DNA of 64,000 nt from Aquificaceae bacterium (GCA_026981975.1 JALSHV010000014.1:1-64000); one strand, 5' to 3'; shown: positions 1 through 8,511, numbered from the stretch's first letter. Numbers and translations: made by a program. The notes: a model not told the origin generated them from the sequence alone.

Positions 1-7
1 AAGTCCG

Positions 8-716
8 GTTGCATTAATCCCTAGAAAGTGAGGGATTGCGACATTGTCTCACTTTGCAAGTCTTCGGCTCTGATAAAAATGCTAGTTGCATTAATCCCTA
101 GAAAGTGAGGGATTGCGACCTGATGGAGATGTCCTTCGGTTATCTTCGCTTAAGCGTTGCGTTGCATTAATCCCTAGAAAGTGAGGGATTGCGACCAGTG
201 AGGATAGCCTCACCTCCAGCGGTTTTCAGGGATACGTTGCATTAATCCCTAGAAAGTGAGGGATTGCGACTCCCATAATACCACAACTCAAAAGCGTGTA
301 AAAACGCGTTGCATTAATCCCTAGAAAGTGAGGGATTGCGACCGGCAGGGAGGGAATCCACCCACTCCCGAAAAGATACACGGTTGCATTAATCCCTAGA
401 AAGTGAGGGATTGCGACCCTTGAAGTCCTTGACTTTCCACATCTTTCTACACCTCGTTGCATTAATCCCTAGAAAGTGAGGGATTGCGACTAAGACTTCC
501 CTTGTCCTACCATAGTCAGGATCAAATAAAACGTTGCATTAATCCCTAGAAAGTGAGGGATTGCGACTAAGACTTCCCTTGTCCTACCATAGTCAGGATC
601 AAATAAAACGTTGCATTAATCCCTAGAAAGTGAGGGATTGCGACCACCCCGAAGGAGGTCTTCTCCAAAAACTTTATCAAGCGCGTTGCATTAATCCCTA
701 GAAAGTGAGGGATTGC
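8..716 (+). CRISPR. CRISPR array, trailer end, ten repeats
   Basis: Ten copies of a 35-nt repeat start at 8, 85, 161, 236, 308, 383, 456, 533, 610 and 685, separated by nine spacers of 37-42 nt. The repeat begins GTTGCATTAATCCC and ends AGGGATTGCGAC, with inverted arms AATCCCT/AGGGATT. The last copy loses its terminal GAC after position 716. Spacers 7 (491-532) and 8 (568-609) are identical. The right flank is coding sequence 11 nt away, so this is probably the trailer end and the leader lies left of the window; the ATTG-N-GAC-like 3' end agrees with plus-strand transcription. Positions 1-7 are the end of another spacer, so the array continues leftward. No cas gene is in the window. Confidence 0.98.
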
Positions 717-727
717 AAGGGGGAAGT

Positions 728-1171
728 TTACCTTGATCTGAGTATTTCCGAGAGCATTTGGATAACAGTATCTATCCTGTGATTTATTTGAGTTATCTCC
801 TGCCTGAGCTGTCCTATCCCATTCCTGAGCTGTCCCATTTCCTGCCGTAGCTGTCCGATCTCCTGTCTGAGCTGCCCTGTCTGGTTGTCTATCTTATCGT
901 CAAGCCTTTTTATCTCGTCCCCGAGCTGTGCCATTTCGTTCCTGAGCTGTCCTACTTGATTGTCTATTCTCTCATCAAGTCTTTTTATCTCCTGTCTGAG
1001 CTGTCCCGTCTGAGTGTCTATCTTCTGGTTCAGGTATCTGAAATCTTCTTCTCTTCTTCTTTCAAGCTCATCTATCCTTCGGATTATCTCCTTTGTCCTT
1101 TCGTCTACTACTTCATAGATAACCTCAAGGGTTACCTTCCTGACTACTCCTTTGGCTCTTTCAAAGACCAT
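728..1171 (-). CDS. Coiled-coil protein next to CRISPR array
   Basis: Protein of 147 residues, hydrophilic and almost wholly helical. After about 35 residues it becomes a long coiled coil built of repeated units of the type GQLRxEIxxLDxxIDNQ, with leucine/isoleucine at heptad spacing. There is no catalytic motif, signal peptide or membrane segment. The ATG at 1171 is preferred (MVFERAKG); an in-frame GTG at 1186 would add five residues, and the GAGGGTG upstream could serve the ATG at a rather long spacing. The stop lies 11 nt from the CRISPR array. Similar coiled coils occur in thermophiles as the N-terminal part of larger nuclease-like proteins, but no such domain is present here. Function unknown. 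Confidence 0.75.
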   Translation of the reverse strand: MVFERAKGVVRKVTLEVIYEVVDERTKEIIRRIDELERRREEDFRYLNQKIDTQTGQLRQEIKRLDERIDNQVGQLRNEMAQLGDEIKRLDDKIDNQTGQLRQEIGQLRQEMGQLRNGIGQLRQEITQINHRIDTVIQMLSEILRSR

Positions 1172-1298
1172 AGCTATAAGATACACCCTCTTGATTGTGG
1201 GCTCAAGGAATAACTGCTATAACAGACTTTCCTGTTTTAGTAGAGCCTTCCATTCACTCTAAAGCTCGTGGTTTTGTATTCCCTGTATAACCTCTGCT

Positions 1299-1327
1299 TT
1301 GGATATTGAAAAAAGAAAACCTATAAT
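1299..1327 (+). promoter_or_regulatory. Promoter for tatA/B, probably leaderless
   Basis: TTGGAT at 1299-1304, a 17-bp spacer and a perfect TATAAT at 1322-1327. The ATG of the Tat gene is at 1334, 6 bp beyond the -10 box, where transcription would be expected to start. No Shine-Dalgarno sequence separates the two. The rest of the 1187-1333 gap shows nothing recognisable. Confidence 0.5.
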
Positions 1328-1333
1328 AAGATT

Positions 1334-1648
1334 ATGGAGATCCAATTTCTGTTAGTTCTTATAATAGCCTTTATAGTTTTAGGTCCTGAAAGAATGATAG
1401 ATTTAGCGATAAAACTTGGAGATACCCTAAGAAGGGTGAGGGAGACATGGGAAGAAGTAAAAATACAAGCCTATATGGAGAAGGTAAATAAAAAAGTAAT
1501 GGAAGAAGAAGAGGAGGATTACCATGAGTGGCACTCCGAAGTCCACGACCCCTCGCAAGAGAGATCCCCGGACTCAAACAGAAAAGGATCAACTTCCGAC
1601 AATGCCTCTCACAGAACACCTCAGGGAACTGAGAATAAGACTGATTAG
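1334..1648 (+). CDS. Sec-independent protein translocase TatA/TatB
   Basis: Small Tat translocase component of 104 residues. Residues 3-17 form a single N-terminal membrane helix ending in the family's FIVLGPERM hinge, followed by an amphipathic helix (IDLAIKLGDTLRRVRE) lying along the membrane, then an acidic and polar tail. The GPE motif is typical of TatA/TatB; which of the two cannot be settled by eye. It works with TatC to export folded proteins, which here may include NosZ. The last 125 nt overlap tatC in another frame, so the low-complexity tail from about residue 64 is also read as the start of TatC. A -10 box sits 6 bp before the ATG. Confidence 0.9.
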   Translation: MEIQFLLVLIIAFIVLGPERMIDLAIKLGDTLRRVRETWEEVKIQAYMEKVNKKVMEEEEEDYHEWHSEVHDPSQERSPDSNRKGSTSDNASHRTPQGTENKTD

Positions 1649-2312
1649 ATCCATAATAGCCTTTATTATCACAGCGGGAGCTTCTTTTTACTTTGCAAGA
1701 CATGTTTTTGAATTTTTAAAAAATCCGGTAATAAAGTCCTATCCCGAAGTTGAACTTATAACCTTATCACCCACAGAACCCCTCTTTATTCTTATAAAGA
1801 TTTCTTTAACAGTAGGCATGATCTTAGCATCTCCTTACATTCTCTTTGAAATATGGAGATTTGTAGAACCTGCTCTTTATCCTAACGAAAAAAAATTGTT
1901 TATTCCATTACTACTTTCCTCAATAATTCTTTTCTTATTGGGTGGTGCGTTTTCTTATTTGGTTGTTCTACCATTGGCTCTCAAGTTCCTTCTTGGATTA
2001 GGATTTTCTCAGTTAGCCGCTACCCCTTATCTTTCAGTAAATCTTTATATAAGCTTTATCCTTAAGATGTTAATAGCTTTCGGCATAGCTTTTGAAATGC
2101 CAATTTTCCTTTATATGTTACAAAGAGCCGGAATAGTAACACAGAAACAGCTTAAAAAATTTCGCCGTTACTTTATAGTAGTTGCCTTTCTTGTAGGTGC
2201 TCTTATAGCACCCGATGTTGCAACACAGATTTTAATGGCAGTCCCACTGCTTTTGCTTTATGAAATATCCATATTCCTCGGTAGAAGATCTGCTAAGAAA
2301 AGTAAAGAGTAA
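1524..2312 (+). CDS. tatC: Sec-independent protein translocase TatC
   Basis: Six-helix inner-membrane receptor for twin-arginine signal peptides, 262 residues. Family hallmarks are the MPLTEHLRELR motif at residue 27 and the first periplasmic loop (SYPEVELITLSPTEP), with FEMPIFL later; the sequence closely resembles the Aquifex TatC of known structure. A strong GAGGAGG lies 6-7 nt before ATG 1524, supporting a 26-residue hydrophilic N-terminal extension (MSGTPKSTTPRKRD...) absent from the Aquifex protein as I recall it, which begins at the MPLTEH methionine. That alternative start is at 1602. The gene overlaps the tatA/B tail by 125 nt in the +1 frame. Confidence 0.95.
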   Translation: MSGTPKSTTPRKRDPRTQTEKDQLPTMPLTEHLRELRIRLIRSIIAFIITAGASFYFARHVFEFLKNPVIKSYPEVELITLSPTEPLFILIKISLTVGMILASPYILFEIWRFVEPALYPNEKKLFIPLLLSSIILFLLGGAFSYLVVLPLALKFLLGLGFSQLAATPYLSVNLYISFILKMLIAFGIAFEMPIFLYMLQRAGIVTQKQLKKFRRYFIVVAFLVGALIAPDVATQILMAVPLLLLYEISIFLGRRSAKKSKE

Positions 2313-2419
2313 AAGATACCGATTCTCAAAGAACTTTTGCTTATTTGCATAAGTATATGATAGTTTAAGCTCTTTAATCACTCTGCCTTTAGCTTTTAGC
2401 ACTCAGAATAAGCTTAAGC

Positions 2420-3631
2420 ATGGAGGGAGTAAGAATAAGAAATCTCCTTTCCTATTTGGAAAAAGTTGATAAATCACTTCTGATACTACTGTCAAATTTC
2501 CGCATAGAAGAAAGAGGAAAAACTATAAGACTTATAACGGAAGATCCGAATGCTGTAAACAAGATGAAAAAATTACTGACTTTAAAAACTGACAACTTAC
2601 CCGTTCCCGTTGAAATAGTTCTTGAAGCTGAAGAAGAAAGTCAACAATCAAAAGCCCGTGCAGAAGGACTATCACCAAAATACTCCTTCAATAACTTTGT
2701 AGTAGGTGAGGCTAACAAACTTGCTTATGAGGTATGTAAAGAGATAGCGGAAAACCCTGGGAATATATACAATCCGACATTTATATACGGTGATGTGGGA
2801 CTTGGAAAAACTCATCTACTTCAAGCGATCGGTAACCACTGTTTTCTAAAAGGTTATACCGTAGTTTATAAATCCGCTGTAGACTTCTCAGAGGAAATGG
2901 TAGAGAGTATTAAAAATGGTAAAATTCATGAATTCAGAAATCGCTATCGCAACATAGACGTATTACTCTTAGATGATATACAGCTATTGGCAGGAAAAAA
3001 CAGAACTCAAGAAGAGTTTTTTAACATTTTTAATTACCTTTATCTGAAAGAGAAACAAATAGTATTAGCTTCAGACAGAAGTCCGCGCCATTTGAAGGAT
3101 ATATCCGAAAGGCTTATAAGTAGATTTGAAGGTGGTGTAGTAGTGGAAATAGGGCTTGACGATCTTACAAAAATAGAGATTATAAAGAGAAAGTTGAAAG
3201 AGTTGAAAATAGATGTTCAAGTAAAGATAATAGAATTCTTAATGAAAAACACTTCTGCAAATGTAAGGGAAATAGAAGGAGCTGTAAAAAAGATAAAACT
3301 TGCAGGTGTGAAAGATTTAAAAAATATTGAAAGTAAAAGAGGGGATATAGCCATCATAATAAACCGTGTAGCTCTTTACTTCGGCTTAAAAGCTGAAGAT
3401 ATTACGGGAAACAAGAAATCAAAAAAGATAACCAGAGCAAGGCAAATAGCCATGTATCTTTGTAGAAAGTTAACTTACGCTTCCCTTATAGAAATCGCAC
3501 GTTCCTTTAACAGAAAGGATCATTCCACTGTTTTGCACGCTTTAAGAAAAGTAGAAGAAGAGAAAAAGGCGGATAGGAAACTCAATTACATAGTATCCTT
3601 TCTTGAAAGTCACCTTCGCGAAAAAGTTTAG
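2420..3631 (+). CDS. dnaA: Chromosomal replication initiator DnaA
   Basis: AAA+ ATPase that opens the replication origin, 403 residues, near the length of Aquifex DnaA and short for the family because the N-terminal and linker domains are reduced. Walker A is GDVGLGKTH (about residues 125-133), Walker B VLLLDDIQLL (about 178-187), the sensor region ISERLISRFEGG follows, and the C-terminal helix-turn-helix ends in DHSTVLHALRKVEE, the DnaA-box recognition signature (DHTTVLHA in most bacteria). No Shine-Dalgarno is visible before the ATG. The 107-bp gap upstream contains no recognisable cluster of DnaA boxes, and no dnaN follows, so this need not be the origin. It overlaps the convergent fbp gene by 4 nt. 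Confidence 0.97.
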   Translation: MEGVRIRNLLSYLEKVDKSLLILLSNFRIEERGKTIRLITEDPNAVNKMKKLLTLKTDNLPVPVEIVLEAEEESQQSKARAEGLSPKYSFNNFVVGEANKLAYEVCKEIAENPGNIYNPTFIYGDVGLGKTHLLQAIGNHCFLKGYTVVYKSAVDFSEEMVESIKNGKIHEFRNRYRNIDVLLLDDIQLLAGKNRTQEEFFNIFNYLYLKEKQIVLASDRSPRHLKDISERLISRFEGGVVVEIGLDDLTKIEIIKRKLKELKIDVQVKIIEFLMKNTSANVREIEGAVKKIKLAGVKDLKNIESKRGDIAIIINRVALYFGLKAEDITGNKKSKKITRARQIAMYLCRKLTYASLIEIARSFNRKDHSTVLHALRKVEEEKKADRKLNYIVSFLESHLREKV

Positions 3632-4773
3632 TCCATGTCCTCTTTTTCTGTTATCTTATCCTTTTCAGGACGTTCCTCCTCTGTATCGTAGAATCTGTTT
3701 TCCAGTTTTTTAAGTATTTTAGGTAGTGATGTGTATTCCATTTCTTCAGTAGGTAATCTGTGAGGTTCAAATATGCCCTGTCTTCTCAACATATCAGCCA
3801 TTTCTTGAGCTACACTGCGCGCTTTATCAAAGGCAGGATCTTTAAAAAGATCAGAGGGTCCTATAAGTTTTCCTTCGGCTATTTGATAGCCGGCAGCTAT
3901 AACTCTTGGAGGTCCATCAAAACGAGAAGGTCTGGCATCTTCAAAGGAAACAGGCATAAGCGGTCCGTTATGAGATCCTCTCATCCACCCTTCCACAATC
4001 CAAGGTTTTGCAAAAGGCTCAAGAATTTCCCCTATTGCAGGAAATCCACTCTGTGATCTTACTATCATAACAGGATCGTCTTTTCCAACATACTGTCCAG
4101 CTATAAGGGAAAGCCTCTGAGTAGAGGCTGTAGCCGCTATTTCTCCGTCGTAATTACGGTAAACGTTTTTGACTACGTATTTACCCACAGATCCTATCAA
4201 TGCAAGTAAATCGTAAACTTCAGCAGGAGTGTTTATCTTAACCGCCTTTCCTGTGTATAGATCCAGAACCTCAAAGGTAAACCCGTCGTGCATTTTAGGA
4301 TCTATAACAAGTCCTGCTGTGCTCATCGGATCAGCAAACATTTCATAAAGAGGTAAGTTCCAAGCACTCGGAGATGTTTTGTCAGCGAAGAAAATAACAA
4401 CAGGTTCAGAGGGTCTTTCTTCAAATTCCATTTCCGCTACACCCGGTCCAAGTCCCTTTATATTCCCGCTGAAGGCATCTGTAAGCAAATCTTGCCCCGC
4501 ACCGTAGAGCTTAAGTTTCTTTGCTACCTGAGTTCCGCGTTCAAAAGCTTCCCAAGCTATACGATGCACTGTTTCATTATCAACACCGTGGGTATGGGTC
4601 ATGACTATTGCTATATCATCACCGCAGGTCAGAATATCCGAATAGATAAGATTTCCTTTTTCAACCTCCTTCCCCACAAAATCTTTGACTTCTTGAACAA
4701 CTTCGGGATGTGTGTCGGAATGTCCTACATAACCTCCTATATCCGCTTTTATAACGCTCAGGGTTAGCTTCAT
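3628..4773 (-). CDS. fbp: Fructose-1,6-bisphosphate aldolase/phosphatase
   Basis: Bifunctional gluconeogenic enzyme of the archaeal/deep-bacterial type V family, 381 residues, joining triose phosphates and removing the C1 phosphate to give fructose-6-phosphate. It starts MKLTLSVIKADIGGYVGHSD; metal ligands of the family are in place: D11, H18, D52/D53, Q94, D131/K132 and D232/D233. Y228 and K231 (QYVGKDDP) match the aldolase tyrosine and Schiff-base lysine of characterised members. The start has AAGGAGGT 7 nt upstream. A heat-stable, unidirectional enzyme like this is typical of autotrophic thermophiles and supports carbon fixation with the fumarase encoded at 6981. Confidence 0.96.
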   Translation of the reverse strand: MKLTLSVIKADIGGYVGHSDTHPEVVQEVKDFVGKEVEKGNLIYSDILTCGDDIAIVMTHTHGVDNETVHRIAWEAFERGTQVAKKLKLYGAGQDLLTDAFSGNIKGLGPGVAEMEFEERPSEPVVIFFADKTSPSAWNLPLYEMFADPMSTAGLVIDPKMHDGFTFEVLDLYTGKAVKINTPAEVYDLLALIGSVGKYVVKNVYRNYDGEIAATASTQRLSLIAGQYVGKDDPVMIVRSQSGFPAIGEILEPFAKPWIVEGWMRGSHNGPLMPVSFEDARPSRFDGPPRVIAAGYQIAEGKLIGPSDLFKDPAFDKARSVAQEMADMLRRQGIFEPHRLPTEEMEYTSLPKILKKLENRFYDTEEERPEKDKITEKEDMD

Positions 4774-4811
4774 AATTTTAACCTCCTTTTCTTTATTTGA
4801 AATTAGAATGA

Positions 4812-4817
4812 ATTATA
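4812..4817 (-). promoter_or_regulatory. Possible -10 box for fbp
   Basis: Perfect TATAAT on the minus strand in the 48-bp divergent gap, 38 bp before the fbp start codon, leaving room for the fbp ribosome binding site. No convincing -35 is seen at 16-18 bp. Confidence 0.3.
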
Positions 4818-4821
4818 GCAC

Positions 4822-5799
4822 ATGAACAGAGGAGTAAAATTTGCGCTAACTCTGCTGGTTATGCTCTTTATTGGTGCGGTTTTTGCTGACTTTATAGCTC
4901 CTTATCCTTACGATTTGCAAAACAGAAGCACACCTTATCACCCACCTACCCGTATTCATCTATTTAAAGATGGAAAGTTGTCTTTCCCCTATGTTCATCT
5001 TTACAGATTAAAAGATCCCCTTTTTAAAGTTTACGAAGAGGACAAGAGTATATCCTGTCGTATTCGCTTATTTGTAAGAATTGAAGGCAGTCTTAGACTC
5101 TTTGGAACAGATCCTCCTTGCAGAATCCACCTTTTAGGAGCGGACAAATTAGGACGTGACGTTTTTTCAAGACTACTATACGGTGCCAGATATTCAGTAG
5201 GTGTAGGAATAATAGGAACTTTTGTCACCTTTTTCATAGGTGCGCTGGTAGGGGGCATATCCGGTTACTTTGGAGGACGCACCGATACACTCATTATGCG
5301 CCTTGTAGAAGTGCTTATGTCCATTCCTACCTTTTATCTTCTTCTATCTCTAAGGGCTGTTTTTCCCCTTGAAATGACAAGCGGAGAGATATTCCTTATG
5401 ATTGTTTTTATTCTTTCCTTCTTAGGCTGGGCTGGACTTGCAAGAGTGGTAAGAGGTATGGTTCTATCCATAAGGGAAAAGGAGTTTGTTTTAGCAGCCA
5501 AAACCTACGGAGCTGGGACATTTAGAATATTGAGAAAACATATACTTCCTAACACCTATTATTACTTAATAGTATCCGCTACCCTTTCAATCCCAGCTTA
5601 TATACTGGGAGAGGCAGCACTTAGTCTTTTAGGATTAGGCATACAAGAACCAGAACCCAGCTGGGGTAATATGCTTTCGGAAGTCAGGAATATAAATGTC
5701 CTTTCTTCATTTCCATGGATGATGTCTCCCGGTATTGCTATATTTTTAACTGTTCTAGCTTTTAATATACTGGGAGATAATCTCCTTAAGAAAAGATGA
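4822..5799 (+). CDS. ABC transporter permease, OppC/DppC type
   Basis: Inner-membrane permease of 325 residues of the dipeptide/oligopeptide/nickel class. One N-terminal helix (residues 7-26, ending ADFIAPYP) is followed by a periplasmic stretch to about residue 115, longer than usual, then the family motif LLGADKLGRDVFSRLLYGAR and five further helices. The EAA loop that contacts the ATPase is EAALSLLGLGIQEPEPSWG near residue 270. No OppB, ATPase or binding-protein gene is adjacent, so the rest of the transporter lies elsewhere. The stop overlaps the next start by 4 nt (ATGA), indicating coupling to the DUF58 gene. No Shine-Dalgarno precedes the ATG. Confidence 0.9.
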   Translation: MNRGVKFALTLLVMLFIGAVFADFIAPYPYDLQNRSTPYHPPTRIHLFKDGKLSFPYVHLYRLKDPLFKVYEEDKSISCRIRLFVRIEGSLRLFGTDPPCRIHLLGADKLGRDVFSRLLYGARYSVGVGIIGTFVTFFIGALVGGISGYFGGRTDTLIMRLVEVLMSIPTFYLLLSLRAVFPLEMTSGEIFLMIVFILSFLGWAGLARVVRGMVLSIREKEFVLAAKTYGAGTFRILRKHILPNTYYYLIVSATLSIPAYILGEAALSLLGLGIQEPEPSWGNMLSEVRNINVLSSFPWMMSPGIAIFLTVLAFNILGDNLLKKR

Positions 5800-6650
5800 A
5801 AGTAAAGATAAAAAGATCGGGAATTATATTTACAGTTGTTACCATACTGCTGGGAGTAGCTGCTGCAAATACAGGAAACAATTTACTGTATATCGTTGTA
5901 TCCTCAATGCTCTCCACCATGCTTATGTCTGGAATTTTTTCTATACTGAACTTAAAGGGAATAAAAGTTGTTCTCCTACCGCCTGCAGAAATATACGCCC
6001 GAAGAAAAATAGCCTTTAGACTGCTCCTTGAAAAGGAAGGTTTGTTCCCTTCCTTTATGTTAAGAGTTTCTTCCTCTATAGATGAAGTTTTTTTTCTAAT
6101 CGTGGATAAAAGGGGAGCGGAAGGAACTATAAACTTTGTATTTGCAAACAGAGGAATCGTAGAAGAAGTTTGCCTTTTTATAAGTTCAGAATTCCCTCTC
6201 AATTTGTTTGTAAGATCCTTTGAAATGAAAGTTAAGGTTAACATTACTGTATTTCCCGAACCTTTAAAAACTCCCCTTCCGATAGAAATGAGCAATTATG
6301 AAAAGGAAGGTGGTATGCCTTACAAATCCACCGTAAAGGGATACGAAGAGTTAAAGGATATACGAGAATACAACGGAGAGCCTTTGAAACTTGTTCACTG
6401 GAAACTGAGCGCTAAGAAGGGAAGCCTTATGGTTAAGGAAATGGTTATGGAAGAGAAAAATCCCGTTGTTTTAGACTTAGATAAAGTAGAAGGTAATACT
6501 GAAGAAAAGCTCTCAAAGCTTACCTATCTGATAATAGAACTCCTTGATATGGGTTATGCGGTAGGATTAGTGTTAAGGGAAAAAGAGATTCCCCCAGACA
6601 GAGGGAATCTCCACAAGTTCCGAATGCTAAGAGAACTTGCTCTTTACTGA
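5796..6650 (+). CDS. DUF58 family membrane protein
   Basis: Protein of 284 residues with two N-terminal membrane helices (about 8-25 and 28-48) and a cytoplasmic part containing the DUF58 core: a conserved pattern seen here as [20 protein letters not shown] followed by LMVKEM. DUF58 proteins often sit beside MoxR ATPases and VWA proteins, thought to act in assembly or maturation of envelope complexes, but neither partner is adjacent here. It is translationally coupled to the ABC permease. The 3' end overlaps the convergent cold-shock gene by 7 nt. Biochemical function is not established for the family. Confidence 0.85.
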   Translation: MKVKIKRSGIIFTVVTILLGVAAANTGNNLLYIVVSSMLSTMLMSGIFSILNLKGIKVVLLPPAEIYARRKIAFRLLLEKEGLFPSFMLRVSSSIDEVFFLIVDKRGAEGTINFVFANRGIVEEVCLFISSEFPLNLFVRSFEMKVKVNITVFPEPLKTPLPIEMSNYEKEGGMPYKSTVKGYEELKDIREYNGEPLKLVHWKLSAKKGSLMVKEMVMEEKNPVVLDLDKVEGNTEEKLSKLTYLIIELLDMGYAVGLVLREKEIPPDRGNLHKFRMLRELALY

Positions 6651-6859
6651 CCGTTGAGTATGATTACATTCTTTGCCCTTGGACCTTTTACGTCCTCCTC
6701 AATTTCAAACTTTACCTTTTGTCCTTGTTCCAGCGTTTTGAAACCTTCCTTCCGAATAGCGGTAAAGTGGACGAAAACATCTCCTTTGTTGTCATCACGG
6801 GTTATAAACCCGTATCCCTTGTCTTTACTGAACCATTTAACAGTGCCGGTGAGACTCAT
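6644..6859 (-). CDS. Cold-shock-domain RNA-binding protein
   Basis: Single cold-shock domain of 71 residues, a five-stranded OB fold that binds single-stranded RNA and DNA and melts mRNA structure. RNP1 is visible as [10 protein letters not shown] and RNP2 as VFVHFTAI; the start [10 protein letters not shown] is typical of CspA-like proteins. The start has AAGGAGGT about 8 nt upstream. The mRNA leader carries a stable hairpin (separate entry). In a thermophile the protein is more likely a general RNA chaperone than a cold-induced one. Confidence 0.95.
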   Translation of the reverse strand: MSLTGTVKWFSKDKGYGFITRDDNKGDVFVHFTAIRKEGFKTLEQGQKVKFEIEEDVKGPRAKNVIILNGQ

Positions 6860-6892
6860 GGAACTAAAACCTCCTTTAATTTCTGCAATCCG

Positions 6893-6924
6893 GGACTAAG
6901 AGGAAGTTCTCCCTCCGTTAGTCC
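6893..6924 (-). promoter_or_regulatory. Hairpin in cold-shock mRNA leader
   Basis: On the minus strand GGACTAA (6924-6918) pairs with TTAGTCC (6899-6893), enclosing GGAGG/CTTCC arms that extend the stem. It lies in the 121-bp leader region between the cold-shock gene and fumB. No T run follows, so it does not look like a terminator. The inner GGAGG is not the ribosome binding site, which is a second AAGGAGGT near 6870. Confidence 0.55.
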
Positions 6925-6980
6925 TCAGATTACTTTACTTGAATATAAATCAATATAGAGAAAGAGTCAAGCAAATAGAC

Positions 6981-7532
6981 TTATCTCAGAGCGTATTTTC
7001 TTTTCCCTTCTTCAAATATATCCCCACCGTAAATATCGTTAGCAACTATAACAGGGAAATCCTCCACGTATAACTTCCTTATAGCTTCCGTTCCAAGATC
7101 CTCGTAAGCTATAAGCTCGGAGGACTTTATATGTTTTCGGAGAAGGGTTGCCACTCCTCCAATAGCTGCAAAGTAAACAGCTTTGTATCTTCTCAAGAGA
7201 TCCCTTACTTGAGGTGAGCGATTACCCTTTCCTATCATTCCCTTAAGTCCCAGCTTAAGGAGAGGTTCTACGTATTTGTCCATTCTTGCAGATGTTGTAG
7301 GTCCCGCAGAACCTATAACCTGTCCCGGTTTCGGAGGTGTGGGTCCCACGTAGTAGATAATCTGGTTTTTTAAATCCACAGGTATACTTTCCCCCTTGGA
7401 AAGGGCTTCCACCATTCTCTTGTGAGCTGCGTCTCTGGCGGTATAAAGATAACCGGTTATTAAGACTCTGTCACCTATTTTTAGATCTTTTACAACTTCT
7501 TCTGTAAGCGGTGTTCTTATTCTTTTTACCAT
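6981..7532 (-). CDS. fumB: Fumarate hydratase class I, beta subunit
   Basis: Beta (C-terminal) half of the two-subunit, [4Fe-4S] class I fumarase, 183 residues, interconverting fumarate and malate. Recognised by GDRVLITGYLYTARDAAHKR near the start, GPTTSARMD, and the GKGNRSP segment. The alpha subunit, which carries the cluster cysteines, is not adjacent, so the two genes are unlinked as in some other Aquificales. In this lineage the enzyme runs in the reductive TCA cycle. Confidence 0.93.
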   Translation of the reverse strand: MVKRIRTPLTEEVVKDLKIGDRVLITGYLYTARDAAHKRMVEALSKGESIPVDLKNQIIYYVGPTPPKPGQVIGSAGPTTSARMDKYVEPLLKLGLKGMIGKGNRSPQVRDLLRRYKAVYFAAIGGVATLLRKHIKSSELIAYEDLGTEAIRKLYVEDFPVIVANDIYGGDIFEEGKRKYALR

Positions 7533-7546
7533 AGAAAACTACTATA

Positions 7547-8488
7547 TCATGAAGCTAACTTTTCCCTGAACCACTTAACAGTTTTCTCCAGTCCTTCCCT
7601 TATTCCTATCTTCGGCTCCCAACCGAGTATTTTCTTGGCTTTTTTTATGTCAGGCTTTCTCCTATCAGGATCGTCCTGAGGTCTTTCCATGAAGGTTATT
7701 TCCGAACTACTGCCGGTTATTTCCACTATAAGCTTAGCTAAATCCAGTATTTTATACTCTTGCGGGTTTCCTAAATTAAACACTTCACCTTTAAGGTTTT
7801 CGTAAACTGCCACGCGATAAATTCCTTCCACAAGATCTTCTATAAAGCAAAAACTTCTGGTCTGAGTTCCATCACCGTAAACAGTTAAGGGTTTTCCTTC
7901 CAGAGCTTGACATATGAAGTTGGGAACCACTCTACCGTCGTTCATTCTCATTCTCGGTCCGTAGGTGTTGAAGATTCTCACAATTCTAACGTCCAAGTCG
8001 TGTTCTCTACAATACGCCATAGTCAAAGCTTCTGAAAATCTCTTAGCTTCGTCGTAAACGCTCCTGGGTCCTATAGGGTTAACATTTCCCCAGTAAGTTT
8101 CCGGCTGTGGGTGGACTTCGGGATTTCCGTAAATCTCAGAAGTAGAGGCAAAAACGTAACGCGCGGATTTTTCCTTTGCAAGTCCTAAGGTATGAAGCGT
8201 TCCCAGAGAATCCACCTTCATAGTATGAATGGGGTGATTCATGTAATCTACAGGTGAAGCAGGGCAAGCGAAGTGAAGAATAAGATCAAGCTTACCCGCC
8301 ACGTATATGAAATTGGTAACATCGTATTTGTAAAAAGTAAAGCGGGGATTACCAAAAAGATGGGCTATATTCTCAGGTGTTCCTGTCAGAAAGTTATCAA
8401 GACCTATTACTTCATGACCTTCTTTTAGAAATCTATCACACAGATGAGAACCTATGAACCCAGCTGCACCTGTTATTAAAACACGCAC
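7547..8488 (-). CDS. UDP-glucuronate decarboxylase-type sugar epimerase
   Basis: Short-chain dehydrogenase (extended class) of 313 residues. The NAD-binding motif is [10 protein letters not shown] near residue 8; the catalytic residues are in STSEIYG and YDEAK (Y-x3-K). [11 protein letters not shown] and [10 protein letters not shown] are characteristic of UDP-xylose synthase (UXS), which converts UDP-glucuronate to UDP-xylose; related dTDP/UDP-sugar epimerases are less similar. It probably supplies an activated sugar for surface polysaccharide. The start codon is GTG, with no Shine-Dalgarno, 8 bp from a -10-like box shared with the divergent purE. Confidence 0.88.
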   Translation of the reverse strand: MRVLITGAAGFIGSHLCDRFLKEGHEVIGLDNFLTGTPENIAHLFGNPRFTFYKYDVTNFIYVAGKLDLILHFACPASPVDYMNHPIHTMKVDSLGTLHTLGLAKEKSARYVFASTSEIYGNPEVHPQPETYWGNVNPIGPRSVYDEAKRFSEALTMAYCREHDLDVRIVRIFNTYGPRMRMNDGRVVPNFICQALEGKPLTVYGDGTQTRSFCFIEDLVEGIYRVAVYENLKGEVFNLGNPQEYKILDLAKLIVEITGSSSEITFMERPQDDPDRRKPDIKKAKKILGWEPKIGIREGLEKTVKWFREKLAS

Positions 8489-8504
8489 CGCTTTTAATTA
8501 TAAT
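8476..8504 (+). promoter_or_regulatory. Divergent promoter purE / UXS with shared -10
   Basis: The palindrome ATTATAAT at 8497-8504 gives TATAAT on both strands. On the plus strand TTAAAA (8476-8481), a 17-bp spacer and TATAAT (8499-8504) lie 7 bp before the purE ATG. On the minus strand TATAAT (8502-8497) lies 8 bp before the UXS GTG. Both genes lack ribosome binding sites. Confidence 0.5.
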
Positions 8505-8511
8505 CTTTTTC

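Noticed and set aside
226-462. Open frame of 78 codons within the CRISPR array
   Set aside because: It is made of translated repeats (IPHFLGINAT recurring) and has no independent support.
2313-2419. Replication origin upstream of dnaA
   Set aside because: No cluster of TTATNCACA-like boxes and no AT-rich unwinding element with DnaA trios could be found in this 107-bp gap; dnaN is not adjacent.
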